From positions 1 to 5,762 of the forward strand of contig JAKQQP010000398.1 in NCBI GenBank assembly GCA_029564115.1: a DNA stretch of 5,762 bases. Direction: 5' to 3'. Made by a program: the position numbers and the translations under genes. Positions 3,929 to 5,762 of the stretch are shown here, piece by piece. Each line of letters opens with the position of its first letter. The first letter of the stretch is position 1. Source of the stretch: Candidatus Rifleibacteriota bacterium (lineage in GTDB: Bacteria > Riflebacteria > Ozemobacteria > Ozemobacterales > Ozemobacteraceae). The notes under the pieces were generated by a model that worked only from the letters and a program-made list of their open reading frames with translations, had not been told where the DNA came from and made no database searches.

Positions 3929-5762
3929 CTACTGTCTGGGGATATTGAGCGCATTTTGATCGTATTTTGCCCCCACCCCGGATTTAACGGTCGCGATCTT
4001 TTTTTCGAGTTCGGCTTTGTCACGGGTTTTGCTCATTGCTTCCTGGGTTGTGATAGAGCCATTCATGATCAGGCGCACCAGATCGTCATTGAGCAGGCGA
4101 TTGCCGTTGGCCTGTGAGGTAAGCATCGAGTTGGGAAGCATATGGTTCTTGCCGGTGCGTATCAGGTTCGCGGTGGCGTAGTCCATTACCATTATTTCAA
4201 GAGCCGGTATGCGGCCACCGCTGACACGGCGACAAAGCGTCTGACAAACCACCCCGATCAGGTTGTCGGCCAGAATCATGCGGATCTGGTTCTGGGAATC
4301 GGCCGGAAAGCTCTCTACTATGCGGTCGATAGTACTCGTCGCCGTCGAAGTATGTAGAGTCGCAAAAACCAGATGGCCGGTATTGGCTGTTTCGAGAGCC
4401 ATAGACATGGTTTCATTATCGCGCATTTCTCCGACAAGCACCACGTCAGGGTCTTCGCGCAAACCGGCTCTGAGAGCCCTGGCAAAGTCACGGGTGTGGG
4501 TGCCGACTTCGCGCTGATTGATTAAAGCCATATTTGAACGATGGACAAACTCTATCGGATCTTCAATGGTGAGAATATGACACTTGCGCCGCTGGTTGAT
4601 CCAGTCGATCATGGCGGCCAGTGTCGTCGATTTGCCGCTGCCGGTCGGGCCGGTCACCAGAACGAGACCTTTGGGCTGGTCACAGAAACGCTGCAGCACA
4701 GTCGGCATGTTCAGAGCTTCAAGAGATAGAATTGCCGATGGAATATGGCGAAAGACGGCGCTGACACCATTGTGATCGCGCAGCAGATTGATTCGGAACC
4801 GGCTGTTGTCGTTCATGGCGTAAGCAAAGTCTTCGTCATTGCTTTTGCTGAATGACTCGATAACACTGGGTCTGGCCACGGGTCTGAGCAGCTCGAGAAC
4901 CTCTTCTGACCCGAGCCGGCCCGGCCCGGAAATCTCGAGAATCTCACCGTTGATGCGCCAGCGCGGCTTCTGCCCGGCGGAAAGGTGCAGATCTGAACCG
5001 CCTTCTTCGACGAGCCGGCGCAGCAGATCGTTGATATGAGCGGTTCCTGAGCTGACTTTTGCGTCTGTTTCGATCATCTCGCCAAAATAACTCTGCATGA
5101 TGCGATTGAAATAGTCAGAGTCGATGTAGACCGGTCTGACTTCCATACCGGGAAGAAGGCGGGTGATTGAATTCAGAAGGCTTTGATTGAAACTCTCGCA
5201 TGAGCCCACGAGCAGAAGGTTCTTGCGGCGCTTGATCACCGCCAGGCGGTGGCGCTGCATGAATTCGATGGGCAACAATCTGAGAAGAGAAAGCTCTGGT
5301 ATTGGCAGCTCTTTTTTTATCTCATGAAAAGCCGGGTTCGCTGATGAATGTTTGAGTTTATCGGCCAGAATCTTCATCATGGCCACGTCAATCTCATGAA
5401 TCAGCAGCAGTTTGTTGAAAAAAATCTCGGAGCTGAAACTGATGGCAGTGAGACGGTTACAGGCAAAGACCGATACCCTGTGCGGTTCGCCAAGAATCAT
5501 GGCCATTTCGCCAATCATCCGACCGGTCGTGAGGCGCCCTATTTCGATATGGTTTGTGGCATCACCGACTTTCAGCGAAGCTTCGCCTTCGACAATCACC
5601 AAAAGAGTCTCTGGAAGCGACCCACCGGCAATCACCTGCTCTCCCGCTTCGTAAACATGCACGTAGCCGGCAGCTTCAATTATCCCGTCAATTACCGCCT
5701 CGGTCAGTTCGCGAAAAAGTTCGCAGGCAGCCAGCGCTTTGCGGGTAGACGGCAGAATGGTT
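3929..5762 (-). CDS. cNMP-binding / GspE-N (MshEN-like) / PilT-type ATPase fusion (5' end outside window)
   Basis: 610 residues are visible (numbering from the right edge) and the frame stays open to the edge, so the true start lies outside. Residues about 8-140 form a cyclic-nucleotide-binding domain; the first 33 residues (for example ELFRELTEAVIDG) complete its first helices, so a GTG at 5662 would cut the domain in half and is not the start. Residues about 154-228 match the T2SSE_N/MshEN pattern seen at the N-terminus of PilB/GspE: LLPIEFMQRHRLAVI, then NLLLVG, then a final helix ending SYFG. Residues about 241-585 are a full PilT-type motor: GGSDLHLSAG, Walker A GPTGSGKS (371-378), Asp box EDPIEFVH (400-407), Walker B DVVLVGEMRD (439-448), His box TGHLVFATLHT (461-471) and C-terminal ATANLIRTGK (529-538). 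No zinc-binding cysteines are seen, so it groups with PilT/PilU rather than PilB. In the cNMP phosphate cassette GEMAMILGEPHRVSV (84-98) the Arg is one position late. Likely an auxiliary, ligand-regulated retraction ATPase. Confidence 0.9.
   Translation of the reverse strand, partial: TILPSTRKALAACELFRELTEAVIDGIIEAAGYVHVYEAGEQVIAGGSLPETLLVIVEGEASLKVGDATNHIEIGRLTTGRMIGEMAMILGEPHRVSVFACNRLTAISFSSEIFFNKLLLIHEIDVAMMKILADKLKHSSANPAFHEIKKELPIPELSLLRLLPIEFMQRHRLAVIKRRKNLLLVGSCESFNQSLLNSITRLLPGMEVRPVYIDSDYFNRIMQSYFGEMIETDAKVSSGTAHINDLLRRLVEEGGSDLHLSAGQKPRWRINGEILEISGPGRLGSEEVLELLRPVARPSVIESFSKSNDEDFAYAMNDNSRFRINLLRDHNGVSAVFRHIPSAILSLEALNMPTVLQRFCDQPKGLVLVTGPTGSGKSTTLAAMIDWINQRRKCHILTIEDPIEFVHRSNMALINQREVGTHTRDFARALRAGLREDPDVVLVGEMRDNETMSMALETANTGHLVFATLHTSTATSTIDRIVESFPADSQNQIRMILADNLIGVVCQTLCRRVSGGRIPALEIMVMDYATANLIRTGKNHMLPNSMLTSQANGNRLLNDDLVRLIMNGSITTQEAMSKTRDKAELEKKIATVKSGVGAKYDQNALNIPRQ
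4610..4654. repeat. Copy 2 of the Walker A 45-base stretch (fusion ATPase)
   Basis: Partner of 3407-3451, in the same orientation, 43 of 45 bases identical including most synonymous positions. The flanking sequence diverges quickly to ordinary paralogue-level similarity. Confidence 0.8.

Noticed and set aside
5660..5662. GTG at 5660-5662 as the start of the fusion ATPase
   Set aside because: The frame is open for 33 more codons to the window edge, and those residues form the expected opening helices of the cNMP domain. There is no Shine-Dalgarno before the GTG.
3929..5762. PilB/GspE extension ATPase, because of the GspE-type N-domain
   Set aside because: The motor domain lacks the four-cysteine zinc site and carries PilT-type features (GGSDLHL, TGHLVFATLHT, ATANLIRTGK).

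Overview
The window is a roughly 50% GC, densely coding bacterial segment that uses the standard code. A lipobox-bearing secreted protein and two type IV pilus retraction ATPase paralogues point to a Gram-negative-type (diderm) bacterium with type IVa pili. No rRNA, tRNA, mobile element or CRISPR array is visible. The species cannot be named from this sequence. Pilus ATPases combined with cyclic-nucleotide and GAF modules would fit a deep-branching, regulation-rich lineage (a candidate phylum or a deltaproteobacterium-like group), but that is only a guess.

Layout: (1) 1-860, minus strand: the 5' part of a lipoprotein gene whose product carries at least three repeated beta-sandwich (carboxypeptidase-regulatory-like) units; it runs off the left edge. 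(2) 861-1102: the divergent intergenic region, with a lipoprotein ribosome binding site on one side and a strong extended -10 promoter on the other. (3) 1103-1744, plus strand: a short, divergent Lgt-family membrane protein that lacks several residues needed in canonical Lgt and appears to be read from a leaderless mRNA. (4) 1787-5762, minus strand: a three-gene pilus-motor cluster. In transcription order it encodes a cyclic-nucleotide-binding/GspE-N-domain/PilT fusion ATPase (5' end outside the window), a stand-alone PilT-like ATPase, and a cyclic-nucleotide-binding plus GAF-like protein with no DNA-binding domain.

The three minus-strand genes are probably one operon. The last two are tightly coupled: the Shine-Dalgarno of the third gene contains the stop codon of the second. 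The most interesting reading is a pilus-retraction module wired to small-molecule sensing. Two cyclic-nucleotide-type pockets, one GspE/MshEN-like N-domain and one GAF-like domain sit around two PilT motors. One cNMP pocket looks canonical; the other has its phosphate-binding arginine shifted by one residue. The link from ligand to motor activity is inference; the domain content and order are read directly from the sequence.
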